A stretch of 31,432 nt of DNA, from positions 1 to 31,432 of IMG/VR virus record IMGVR_UViG_3300005253_000180; one strand, written 5' to 3'. Positions within the stretch are counted from its first letter, which is position 1; every line of letters starts with the position of its first letter. Below the pieces are notes generated by a model. It was not told where the DNA came from. It worked only from the letters and a program-made list of their open reading frames with translations, and made no database searches. Both the position numbers and the translations under genes were made by a program. Shown here piece after piece: positions 22,335 through 28,675 of the stretch. This DNA is from a virus.

Positions 22335-22944
22335 AATAGACGTATCAAAACTATCAAACATAACTATTTTTCCTACACAAATACTAAGTTATACATGGAA
22401 AGATAGTGAAGAATTAAATAAAAAATTACGAGAAGCAATACTCGAAAAAGAAAAAGAAGGCGAAGGCCGTCAACAGAGTAATGTAGGCGGCTATCATTCC
22501 GAATGGGATATGTTAACCTGGGATTACCCTTGTATTGAAGAACTCATCAATCGAATTCATCAAATGTCAGGTTATATGGCTAAAATAAATGGTCTAAAAG
22601 ATGACGATACTGTTGATCTATCAATTACAGGATGGGCTAATGTTATGCGTTCAGGAAATTATCACTGTCCGCACAATCATCCTAATAACTTTTGGTCAGG
22701 TTGTTATTATGTAAATGACGGGGGCCCCGAAGAAAACATTCAATACAATGGATATTTTGAATTTTTAGATCCACGCGGAGGATCTGATATGCATACTTCA
22801 GAAAGTTTAGTTTCTCCGCGTTATCAAATTATTCCAAAAGCTGGAACAATGGTAATGTTTCCAGCATATGTACAACATTATGTTCATCCATATGTTGGCC
22901 CAAGAGAAAGAATTTCAATTTCTTTTAACGTCAGAATCGTATAG
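22309..22944 (+). CDS. 2OG-Fe(II) oxygenase-like protein, first tandem copy
   Basis: 211 residues. The core reads GWANVMRSGNYHCPHNHPNN (108-127), then FWSGCYYV, FLDPRGG, MVMFPAYVQHYVHPY (181-195) and RERISISFNV (199-208). This is the jelly-roll arrangement of the phage 2OG-Fe(II) oxygenase family (TIGR02466 type): H119/H122/H124 supply the first metal ligands, H190 or H193 the last, and R201 the 2-oxoglutarate salt bridge. Start ATG behind AGGAG within the upstream virion gene. Substrate unknown; a virion protein or nucleic acid could be hydroxylated. Confidence 0.82.
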   Translation: MQETLPQHKIDVSKLSNITIFPTQILSYTWKDSEELNKKLREAILEKEKEGEGRQQSNVGGYHSEWDMLTWDYPCIEELINRIHQMSGYMAKINGLKDDDTVDLSITGWANVMRSGNYHCPHNHPNNFWSGCYYVNDGGPEENIQYNGYFEFLDPRGGSDMHTSESLVSPRYQIIPKAGTMVMFPAYVQHYVHPYVGPRERISISFNVRIV

Positions 22945-22953
22945 GAGATGACA

Positions 22954-23598
22954 ATGCAGGAAATATTACCTCAACATAAAGTAGATGTATCAAAAATATC
23001 AAACACGACTATTTTTCCTATACAAATATTAAGTTATGCATGGGAAGACAGTGAAAAATTAAACAAAGAATTACGTGAAGTAATACTTGAAAAAGAAAAA
23101 GAGGGACCCGGCCTTCAACAAAGCAATGTAGGTGGCTGGCATTCTGAATGGGATGTGCTAACCTGGGATTATCCTTGTATTAAAGAATTTGTACAACGAA
23201 TTCAACAAATGTCATGTCATATAGCTAAGGTACATGGCCTAAAAGATGATGATGATGTTAACCTATCAATTACAGGATGGGCTAATGTTATGCATCCAGG
23301 AGGCTATCATTGTCCTCATACTCATCCTAATAACTTCTGGTCGGGTTGTTATTATATCGATGATGGAGATCCATATGAAGAAGAAAACGAATACAGCGGA
23401 AATTTTGAGTTTATAGATCCTCGAGCAGGATCTGATATGCATACTTACGACGGTTTAGACTGCTTTCCACGTTATCGTTATACTCCAAAATCTGGAATGG
23501 TATTAATGTTCCCATCGTATGTATCACATTTTGTTCATCCGTATGTTGGCCCTAGAGTAAGAGTTACAATTGCTTTTAATGTCAGAATTTTACAGTAA
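22954..23598 (+). CDS. 2OG-Fe(II) oxygenase-like protein, second tandem copy
   Basis: 214 residues. The ATG at 22954 is preferred because TAGGAG lies six bases upstream; an ATG at 22948 abuts it. Very similar to the upstream copy: MQEILPQHKVDVSK, SEWDVLTWDYPCIKE, GGYHCPHTHPNNFWSGCYY and RVRVTIAFNV. All predicted metal and 2-oxoglutarate residues are kept, so both copies look active. The most divergent stretch is just after the metal site (DDGDPYEEENEYSGN), where substrate contacts would be expected. It ends two bases from a convergent gene. Confidence 0.82.
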   Translation: MQEILPQHKVDVSKISNTTIFPIQILSYAWEDSEKLNKELREVILEKEKEGPGLQQSNVGGWHSEWDVLTWDYPCIKEFVQRIQQMSCHIAKVHGLKDDDDVNLSITGWANVMHPGGYHCPHTHPNNFWSGCYYIDDGDPYEEENEYSGNFEFIDPRAGSDMHTYDGLDCFPRYRYTPKSGMVLMFPSYVSHFVHPYVGPRVRVTIAFNVRILQ

Positions 23599-23600
23599 TA

Positions 23601-24101
23601 TTAGAACATCTGTCTGATATCTAAAATATCCGGAAGTTTATTTTTAGGATCTACGAAGAAAGCACACAATGGATTTTCTCCACCATCAAGAGGAATACAA
23701 AGCATATGTTCTGGTTTTATTGTTGGAACAGTCCATCGCACTTCTTGATAAATGTTTACTATGTCAATAGGAAGAAATGACGGCATATATCCAATACACG
23801 GATTAAATGTAAATACAGAAAAATCTCTTCCATTTAGACTTGTTATTGGCATTATTTCTAAGTCACCGAAATCACGGTCACCTAATAATACACACCAATG
23901 TAAGGGAACTTGAATTCTAAAATCTCCAATTTTTAATTCGGCGGCGGCCCTAGCAAAATCTTCAATAAAAACCATTGGGGCAAATTTATAGTCTACATCC
24001 TCAGGATCGGTATAATCTAAAATACAGTAATATAATGTTGTCGTTTCATTAGGAATACGATTTGTGTCAAAACTTTTGTTTTCTGGTGTTAGTATATACA
24101 T
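23601..24101 (-). CDS. Conserved-looking hypothetical protein next to UvsW
   Basis: 166 residues, beta-rich with no membrane segment: TTLYYCILDYTDPEDVDYKF, APMVFIEDFARAAAELKIGD, VLLGDRDFGDLEIMPITSLN, FTFNPCIGYMPSFLPIDIVN. Compact, well-ordered composition suggests a real folded protein, not a shadow frame. It starts nine bases after the UvsW stop in the same unit. I cannot assign a function. Co-transcription with UvsW hints at an early or middle nucleic-acid role. Confidence 0.7.
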   Translation of the reverse strand: MYILTPENKSFDTNRIPNETTTLYYCILDYTDPEDVDYKFAPMVFIEDFARAAAELKIGDFRIQVPLHWCVLLGDRDFGDLEIMPITSLNGRDFSVFTFNPCIGYMPSFLPIDIVNIYQEVRWTVPTIKPEHMLCIPLDGGENPLCAFFVDPKNKLPDILDIRQMF

Positions 24102-24109
24102 TAATTTCC

Positions 24110-25567
24110 TTAATAATTTACCTTAGTTACAGTAAACGGATACTGTACTTTACGATAAAACTTTTTTCTTTTAGTTAAGTGTCGTTTAGAATATTTCAGA
24201 GAACTTGTAAAATCCCATATCTCAACAAAATCTTTATCTTTTGCTTTTCTAATTCCACGTCCTATTGATTGAATTACTTTAACATAACTTTTTCCGGGTT
24301 CAATAATAACAAGATTAAAGATCCTTGGAATATTAATTCCTGTGGACGCAATGCCATACGTAGCAACGATTATCTTATTATCAGTCTTAGCAACTTCTTC
24401 GTAATGCTTCTTCCTTGTTTCAACTTTGTCACTTCCGCTTAGAAATATGGCATCCTCTAAGAAATCATCCAACAATTCTCCTGCTTTAATTCTATCAACC
24501 AGCACAAGAGTATTTCCAGTTTCACATAATTTTGTAATAGCTCCAGCAATATATTTCATTCTTGCTGGATTTGTCACAAGATGTTTAAGTTCTTCTTGAT
24601 AGCTTTTGTATCCACCCTTGTCTTGCACCTGAATAATATTGACATGACATTGCGCCAAATGCCCAAGTTCTTGTAGTTCTTTCGCTGTTAATTGATTGAC
24701 TGTTTCGCCAATGCTTACTAATAATGCAATTTCTTGAAAGTCGTGTTCGGGTATTGTTCCAGTCATTCCCCAACGAATAGGAATATGTGCTAAGGGGCCT
24801 GTTAATAGATTTTTCAAAATATCTGCTTTTGCTAGGTGAGCCTCATCAACAATAACACAATTTATCCCATCAAGAAACGCATCAATAACATTTAACCCAT
24901 CAATGTCTCCCATTTTATTAAGATTATTTAGGCTCTGCCATGTACAAATGGTATGTTGTAATCCTATATCTTTTCTATCTCCGTAATAGATACCAACATC
25001 TAATCCAACATTAAGATAATCTACTTCCGTTTGCTTCACCAAATCTTTATTGGGGACAATAACGATGGTTCTTCCGCCAGTTTCTTTTTCAACAATATAG
25101 CTAAGGGCTGCGGTAAGAATTGTCTTCCCCGCGCCAGTACTAATCTCTTGAACACATTGGTGATCTCTAAGATAATGGTTGATACATTCTACTTGATAAT
25201 CGCGCAGAATAATTGGTTGCCCTTCGAGCTCATGTCCTTCTGGCCAAACTTTTCCATCAAAAAGAGTAATATCTGCTTCGCTAAAATCAACGCCAAATGG
25301 GCTTCTTTGATCTTCTATTTCAATTTGGTATCCTGCTTCTTGAACAATAGGCAATAAGACAGGTAGTGCGTTAATAAAACTATTTCCGCCGACGCCACAA
25401 AAACTCTGTTTGCCGTCCCAGCGACCCATTCTAACGGATGGCATATATCTTGCGCCCGGCACTTCAAATTTAAGAGCATTTACCATCTCACGACGAACAA
25501 CGGGATCTAGTCCGTCGAACTTTATATTACACTCATCTTTTATTATTAGAGTACAGATTTTATCCAT
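24110..25567 (-). CDS. uvsW: UvsW-type superfamily 2 helicase
   Basis: 485 residues; T4 UvsW is about 500. Motif Q region LRDYQVECIN, Walker A STGAGKT (143-149), motif Ia VPNKDLVKQT, DEAH box VDEAHLAKAD (240-249), motif III GMTGTIP, and motif VI QSIGRGIRKAKDKD. The N-terminal 100 residues include FEVPGARYMPSVRMGRWDGK, the UvsW-type start domain. In T4 this enzyme unwinds R-loops and recombination intermediates and helps shift origin use towards recombination-dependent replication. Driven by the sigma70-type promoter at 25600-25629. Confidence 0.93.
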   Translation of the reverse strand: MDKICTLIIKDECNIKFDGLDPVVRREMVNALKFEVPGARYMPSVRMGRWDGKQSFCGVGGNSFINALPVLLPIVQEAGYQIEIEDQRSPFGVDFSEADITLFDGKVWPEGHELEGQPIILRDYQVECINHYLRDHQCVQEISTGAGKTILTAALSYIVEKETGGRTIVIVPNKDLVKQTEVDYLNVGLDVGIYYGDRKDIGLQHTICTWQSLNNLNKMGDIDGLNVIDAFLDGINCVIVDEAHLAKADILKNLLTGPLAHIPIRWGMTGTIPEHDFQEIALLVSIGETVNQLTAKELQELGHLAQCHVNIIQVQDKGGYKSYQEELKHLVTNPARMKYIAGAITKLCETGNTLVLVDRIKAGELLDDFLEDAIFLSGSDKVETRKKHYEEVAKTDNKIIVATYGIASTGINIPRIFNLVIIEPGKSYVKVIQSIGRGIRKAKDKDFVEIWDFTSSLKYSKRHLTKRKKFYRKVQYPFTVTKVNY

Positions 25568-25599
25568 TACTTCATTTATACTAAAATTACTTTATGTTT

Positions 25600-25629
25600 A
25601 TTATACTATACTTGATTTAATTAAGTCAA
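25600..25629 (-). promoter_or_regulatory. Sigma70-type promoter for uvsW
   Basis: Minus strand TTGACT (25629-25624), 18-base spacer, TATAAT (25605-25600). An inverted repeat ACTTGA / TCAAGT overlaps the -35 side and might be an operator. Confidence 0.72.
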
Positions 25630-25638
25630 GTTGTTTAA

Positions 25639-26199
25639 TTAGGGGTGCCTACTGGACCGACCTCCGGGTCGATCGCGAAATTGTAATGGAGCACCAGGAA
25701 CTGCTTTTAGGGGGAGCGTAGGCTGAGGTAGTTCATAAAACATTTGGCCGCGCCTATCAAGAGAATTTTCGAAAGAAAGTTTCATTCTTAATTTGCCGCC
25801 TTTTTCTCTAGCGTTTCTCATTCCCTCTTTAAGTCTTTTTGCTTGCTTTTTATTCCATGGTAAAACTATAGATAGAGGTTCTTTTTTATTTGGTAGAAGT
25901 AAATAAAGATAAATTCCTTCGTCTTCAGCAAAAGTATACCACAAAATTTCGGCATCTAATTCTTTAATGTCAGAAATAAGATGATTTTTCATCCATATTA
26001 ATGAAATGGGTCTTGGTCTTCCTGTTAATTCAGCTAATGAACTATATCCAAGAGGGAGAAATGAAGCAAACAGAATAACCAAAATAGTTCTAAACAAAAG
26101 AGATTTAACATGGCTAATAGAAACCCAAGTTAAAATCAAAACGAGTATTGCCATTATTCCAAATAAAAACATTACAGCTAAATCAATATTCGCAAACAT
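25639..26199 (-). CDS. Two-helix membrane protein of the envelope module
   Basis: 186 residues, good ribosome-binding site (AGGAGA). Two hydrophobic segments, near 7-27 (AVMFLFGIMAILVLILTWVS) and 33-55 (LLFRTILVILFASFLPLGYS), are followed by a soluble domain of about 130 residues containing DAEILWYTFAEDEGIYLYLL, VLPWNKKQAKRLKEGM and FYELPQPTLP. The tail is Pro/Arg rich. It lies eight bases after the ExbD-like gene, so it likely belongs with the channel pair. No family recognised. Confidence 0.72.
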   Translation of the reverse strand: MFANIDLAVMFLFGIMAILVLILTWVSISHVKSLLFRTILVILFASFLPLGYSSLAELTGRPRPISLIWMKNHLISDIKELDAEILWYTFAEDEGIYLYLLLPNKKEPLSIVLPWNKKQAKRLKEGMRNAREKGGKLRMKLSFENSLDRRGQMFYELPQPTLPLKAVPGAPLQFRDRPGGRSSRHP

Positions 26200-26207
26200 A
26201 ATTTCTC

Positions 26208-26822
26208 CTATCGGACTGAACGGCCGGATCGTAATGGTATATAAATATCATGTACGCTTTCTGCATCCAATTTTCCATCTTTATCTAAATCAAATCTAAA
26301 AACAGTTAATTCTTGGCCAACTGATGTTAGCTCTACTGTCCTTGCTAATATTCGTTTAGTCGTTGCATCTGGATTTTCTTTCACACTTACTACTACAATT
26401 ACCTCAATAGGAAGACTACCAGACCCATCTCTATATAAATGAAGATTAATTGTATATTCTCCTTCTACTATACCGCGCGAAAAAGAATTTTCATAATTAA
26501 CTTTTGATACATCACCTTGGTGTCCAATATCGTCTCTAAGCAAATTAAAAAGAACTCCGCCTTTATTGGAATATCCAACAGGAACATCTCCTGGACCTTG
26601 TACCCAAAGATCAACATCAGTATCCAAAATATCTGGCCATCGTATCTCAACGATAACGTTACCGGGAGGGTTAACATCAATATTTTCTTTAAGCTTAGAT
26701 GGATTAATGTGAGGAAGCAATAAAACAACAATAACAACAAAACCCATCAATGCCAGCATTATGACATCGCGAAAAATTGTTCCACCACCGTCATCACTAT
26801 TATCAAATGGATTATAAATCAC
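26208..26822 (-). CDS. ExbD/TolR-like membrane protein with DUF2135-like outer domain (GTG start)
   Basis: 204 residues from the GTG at 26822, which overlaps the end of the ExbB-like gene; GGAG lies about 10 bases upstream. A TTG at 26849 is less likely. Residues 12-40 have a short cytoplasmic lead and one transmembrane helix with a membrane-edge Asp (TIFRDVIMLALMGFVVIVVL), matching the layout of ExbD/TolR (..IDVMLVLLI..). The outer domain reads VEIRWPDILDTDVDLWVQGP, then GEYTINLHLYRDG, resembling DUF2135-type beta domains. No peptidoglycan-binding OmpA domain. It likely partners the channel protein encoded upstream. Confidence 0.72.
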   Translation of the reverse strand: MIYNPFDNSDDGGGTIFRDVIMLALMGFVVIVVLLLPHINPSKLKENIDVNPPGNVIVEIRWPDILDTDVDLWVQGPGDVPVGYSNKGGVLFNLLRDDIGHQGDVSKVNYENSFSRGIVEGEYTINLHLYRDGSGSLPIEVIVVVSVKENPDATTKRILARTVELTSVGQELTVFRFDLDKDGKLDAESVHDIYIPLRSGRSVR

Positions 26823-27435
26823 TCGATTTTGACTCCAATATTGATGCAACTAAATCTATCATTCCTTTTGCCAAAAAATGATAATTAAGTGTTAGCCAAA
26901 GATTAAGAACAGATCCAACTAAAGTAGTATAAAGAGCAACAGACATTCCTGTGATAAGTGTAGAAACCATAGGTCCAATAGCATTTACATCGGACACAAT
27001 AGATGGATCAACGCCGGAAAGTGCAATAATAAAACCAACCACCGTTCCAATTAGTCCAATAATTACCAAACTATTCGCTAGATATTTTACAAACGCAATG
27101 TTAGAAAAAAGTTTTATTTTAAGTGCTTCTATTAAACTTCCTCGTGCTGTCTCTTTTCGTTCTTTCTTGAGAAGATTATATTCTCTCCAATCAGAACATT
27201 TTGAAGGGTCACCATTTTTGATATGATTAAGATCCTGGTTTATATTCCAAAGCTTATATCCACAAATAAATAATCCCCAAACAAAAATAACACCGATAAT
27301 CATCACTATTCCTGTTGGATCTGCATTCATAGCCATTTGAACCCAGCCATTAATATAAGCAATACTAAGCAAAGCTACACCAAACAAATTCACACAAAGC
27401 CAGCGATAAAACAAAAGAAATTTAACATTATTCAT
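26812..27435 (-). CDS. MotA/TolQ/ExbB-like proton-channel protein
   Basis: 207 residues with four hydrophobic segments, near 10-30, 40-60, 118-142 and 152-182. The last two carry the family signature: SLVIIGLIGTVVGFIIALSG, then VSTLITGMSVALYTTLVGSV (compare GLLGTVxGM and GIxxALxTTAxGL in ExbB/TolQ/MotA). Between segments 2 and 3 is a charged cytoplasmic loop (LKKERKETARGSLIEALK). Such proteins form pentameric channels around a dimer of single-helix partners and convert proton flow into motion. It heads its own unit behind the sigma70-type promoter at 27482-27510. Confidence 0.85.
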   Translation of the reverse strand: MNNVKFLLFYRWLCVNLFGVALLSIAYINGWVQMAMNADPTGIVMIIGVIFVWGLFICGYKLWNINQDLNHIKNGDPSKCSDWREYNLLKKERKETARGSLIEALKIKLFSNIAFVKYLANSLVIIGLIGTVVGFIIALSGVDPSIVSDVNAIGPMVSTLITGMSVALYTTLVGSVLNLWLTLNYHFLAKGMIDLVASILESKSSDL

Positions 27436-27481
27436 TAGATACCTACCTTTTATTTGCGAATAATAAAATACTGTATTATTT

Positions 27482-27510
27482 ATTATAGTTCTTCAATAAC
27501 AAATAATCAA
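27482..27510 (-). promoter_or_regulatory. Sigma70-type promoter overlapping a late motif, for the ExbB-like unit
   Basis: Minus strand TTGATT (27510-27505), 17-base spacer, TATAAT (27487-27482) followed at once by AAATAA, so an AATAAATAA late-type motif (27484-27476) overlaps. Expression from both host and phage sigma factors is possible. Confidence 0.72.
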
Positions 27511-27513
27511 GTT

Positions 27514-27777
27514 TTATTTCTTTCGTTGTCTATATTCGGGAGGCGGAAGGCGGCTGCGTTTCTGCTCAAGCATTTTTTGTAGTTTTTCTAATTTTTTTTG
27601 AATACTCTCGATAGATTTTTGTTGTGGGATATACTGCTGTGGTGAAGATTTTTGTTCAGTTGCTATTTCTTCTTGCTCCCACCAGTCGTCAGACCACCAG
27701 TCGGAAGGAAAAAATTCTTCACTTGCGAGAGAAGATATTGGAAATAAAATAATAAGAGCGAATATTAATAGTCTCAT
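27514..27777 (-). CDS. Small secreted coiled-coil protein
   Basis: 87 residues. A clear signal peptide, RLLIFALIILFPISSLASEE, with likely cleavage after SLA, gives a periplasmic protein. No lipobox Cys. The mature part is acidic/aromatic (FFPSDWWSDDWWEQEE), then a coiled coil (SIESIQKKLEKLQKMLEQK) and a basic Pro-rich tail. TAATG overlap with the upstream TM/coiled-coil gene. The pair recalls inner/outer spanin gene pairs, but without a lipid anchor that is doubtful. Confidence 0.68.
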   Translation of the reverse strand: MRLLIFALIILFPISSLASEEFFPSDWWSDDWWEQEEIATEQKSSPQQYIPQQKSIESIQKKLEKLQKMLEQKRSRLPPPEYRQRKK

Positions 27778-28118
27778 TACAATGCATTCATTTGATTTTG
27801 TAGATCTATAACATCATTTTTTAATCGAAAAAGATAATCGTCTTCTGCGGCGCTGCGATTTTCAATCGATTCGAGTTCATCGATAACTCTGTTTAGGTTA
27901 GAGATTTCGCCTCTAAGAAATATTTTTGTGAGATTTGTAAGGCTAGATTCAAGAATGTCTAGTTTATCTAGTGTCTCGGTATATGCTTGTTGTGCTACAC
28001 TATATTCAGATCTTGGAACATAGAACATATCCAAAACAAAACCAACACCGGCAATAATAGTACCTAAACCTGCTATAACAGCGATTGCAGCGCCAACAGA
28101 TGTTAAACTTAAATTCAT
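27777..28118 (-). CDS. Small membrane-anchored coiled-coil protein
   Basis: 113 residues. One N-terminal transmembrane helix (VGAAIAVIAGLGTIIAGVGF), then a long helical, probably coiled-coil tail (QAYTETLDKLDILESSLTNL, LNRVIDELESIENRSAAEDD) to the end. Ribosome-binding site GAGAGG. The topology fits an inner-membrane spanin or an adaptor tethering something at the membrane. It is behind a late-type motif at 28145-28152 and coupled to the secreted protein downstream. Confidence 0.7.
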   Translation of the reverse strand: MNLSLTSVGAAIAVIAGLGTIIAGVGFVLDMFYVPRSEYSVAQQAYTETLDKLDILESSLTNLTKIFLRGEISNLNRVIDELESIENRSAAEDDYLFRLKNDVIDLQNQMNAL

Positions 28119-28144
28119 AATACTAAACCTCTCAATCTACAAGG

Positions 28145-28152
28145 TATTTATT
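28145..28152 (-). promoter_or_regulatory. T4-late-type promoter motif
   Basis: Minus-strand AATAAATA (context CATAATAAATACC), 27 bases before the ATG at 28118. Confidence 0.5.
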
Positions 28153-28200
28153 ATGATATTGCCTTCTTAAGATCTTATATATTATAATAAAACATGAAAT

Positions 28201-28374
28201 ATGACTTATCTTATGTACTATTTAATAAATACTATTGCTGGAACAACTACTAATGATGATACAATTATAGTTGCAAAACATAGACCAGAACATAGAGAAG
28301 AACATAGAGAAGAACAGAAAATGACCGGCAACGAAAATCTCAAATATAAATTAACAGGAGGCACTCCTGGATAA
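28201..28374 (+). CDS. Possible 57-residue protein (weak)
   Basis: Open frame MTYLMYYLINTIAGTTTNDD, then a repeat RPEHREEHREEQK and a Gly-rich end. The HREE repeat comes from a 12-base DNA repeat. No good ribosome-binding site is visible, and the minus strand here lies downstream of the RNA/tRNA promoter, so the frame may be accidental. Listed because the region between 28119 and 28400 has no other gene candidate. Confidence 0.22.
   Translation: MTYLMYYLINTIAGTTTNDDTIIVAKHRPEHREEHREEQKMTGNENLKYKLTGGTPG
28355..28369 (-). terminator. Possible weak terminator after tRNA-Cys
   Basis: Minus-strand CAGGAG / CTCCTG stem with a three-base loop, then TTAATTTATATTTG. It lies about 33 bases after the tRNA 3' end. 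The stem is short. Confidence 0.35.
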
Positions 28375-28401
28375 CCGATCCTTCTCTAATGAAATTAGCG
28401 G

Positions 28402-28474
28402 AGGCCCGAGCAGGAATCAAACCTGCGTATCCAAGATTGCAATCCCTGGCGCATAATCATTCTGCCACCGGGCC
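28402..28474 (-). tRNA. tRNA-Cys (anticodon GCA likely), atypical anticodon arm
   Basis: The 73-base minus-strand cloverleaf has acceptor GGCCCGG / TCGGGCC (one G-T), T8-G9, D-arm GCAG...ATGC, T-arm GCAGG-TTTGATT-CCTGC and discriminator T73, a Cys identity base. The anticodon arm is unusual: CCAGG and CTTGG close a nine-base loop, GATTGCAAT. If a seven-base loop is forced, the anticodon register shifts to TGC (Ala). D-loop, T73 and overall similarity to alphaproteobacterial tRNA-Cys favour GCA. CCA is not encoded (CCG follows). Confidence 0.75.
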
Positions 28475-28482
28475 TCATTAAA

Positions 28483-28602
28483 AGAACGTCTCCGGCTTTG
28501 GACACCGGGTACTTAACTTCAATCAAAGAATTATCGATTTTTGGACAGTCGATAATGTGGAACTTGATTTTAGTTATTCGATCTATTATACGGAGACGTT
28601 CT
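28483..28602 (-). ncRNA. Candidate phage structured RNA upstream of tRNA-Cys
   Basis: A 12-base perfect closing stem, AGAACGTCTCCG (28483-28494) with CGGAGACGTTCT (28591-28602), encloses a second helix (AACT..AATCAA at 28515-28526 with TTGATT..AGTT at 28564-28575) and an 8-base terminal hairpin (ATTATCGA / TCGATAAT, 28530-28556). A large internal loop separates stems one and two. TTTGGACA occurs both in the internal loop and the terminal loop. A sigma70-type promoter ends about 8 bases before the predicted 5' end, and the tRNA follows 8 bases after the 3' arm. I match it to no known RNA family. Confidence 0.6.
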
Positions 28603-28616
28603 CTACTGTGTTATTT

Positions 28617-28646
28617 ATTATAATCTATCAACTAGTGCTTGGTCAA
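28617..28646 (-). promoter_or_regulatory. Sigma70-type promoter for structured RNA and tRNA-Cys
   Basis: Minus strand TTGACC (28646-28641), 18-base spacer, TATAAT (28622-28617) continuing into AAATAA. The predicted start near 28610 falls just before the closing stem of the RNA. Confidence 0.75.
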
Positions 28647-28675
28647 GTTTATTTTTTTTCTTTATCTATATTCTA

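Noticed and set aside
25639-27435. Zorya-type anti-phage defence (ZorA/ZorB)
   Set aside because: The channel pair is related, but there is no long ZorA tail, no OmpA-like ZorB domain, and no helicase or nuclease partner.
27514-28118. Inner/outer spanin pair
   Set aside because: The topology of the first gene fits, but the second has a plain signal peptide with no lipobox Cys, so I kept it only as an alternative.
28483-28602. Second tRNA, using the 12-base closing stem as acceptor
   Set aside because: No T-arm with a five-base stem and seven-base loop lies next to the closing stem on either strand.
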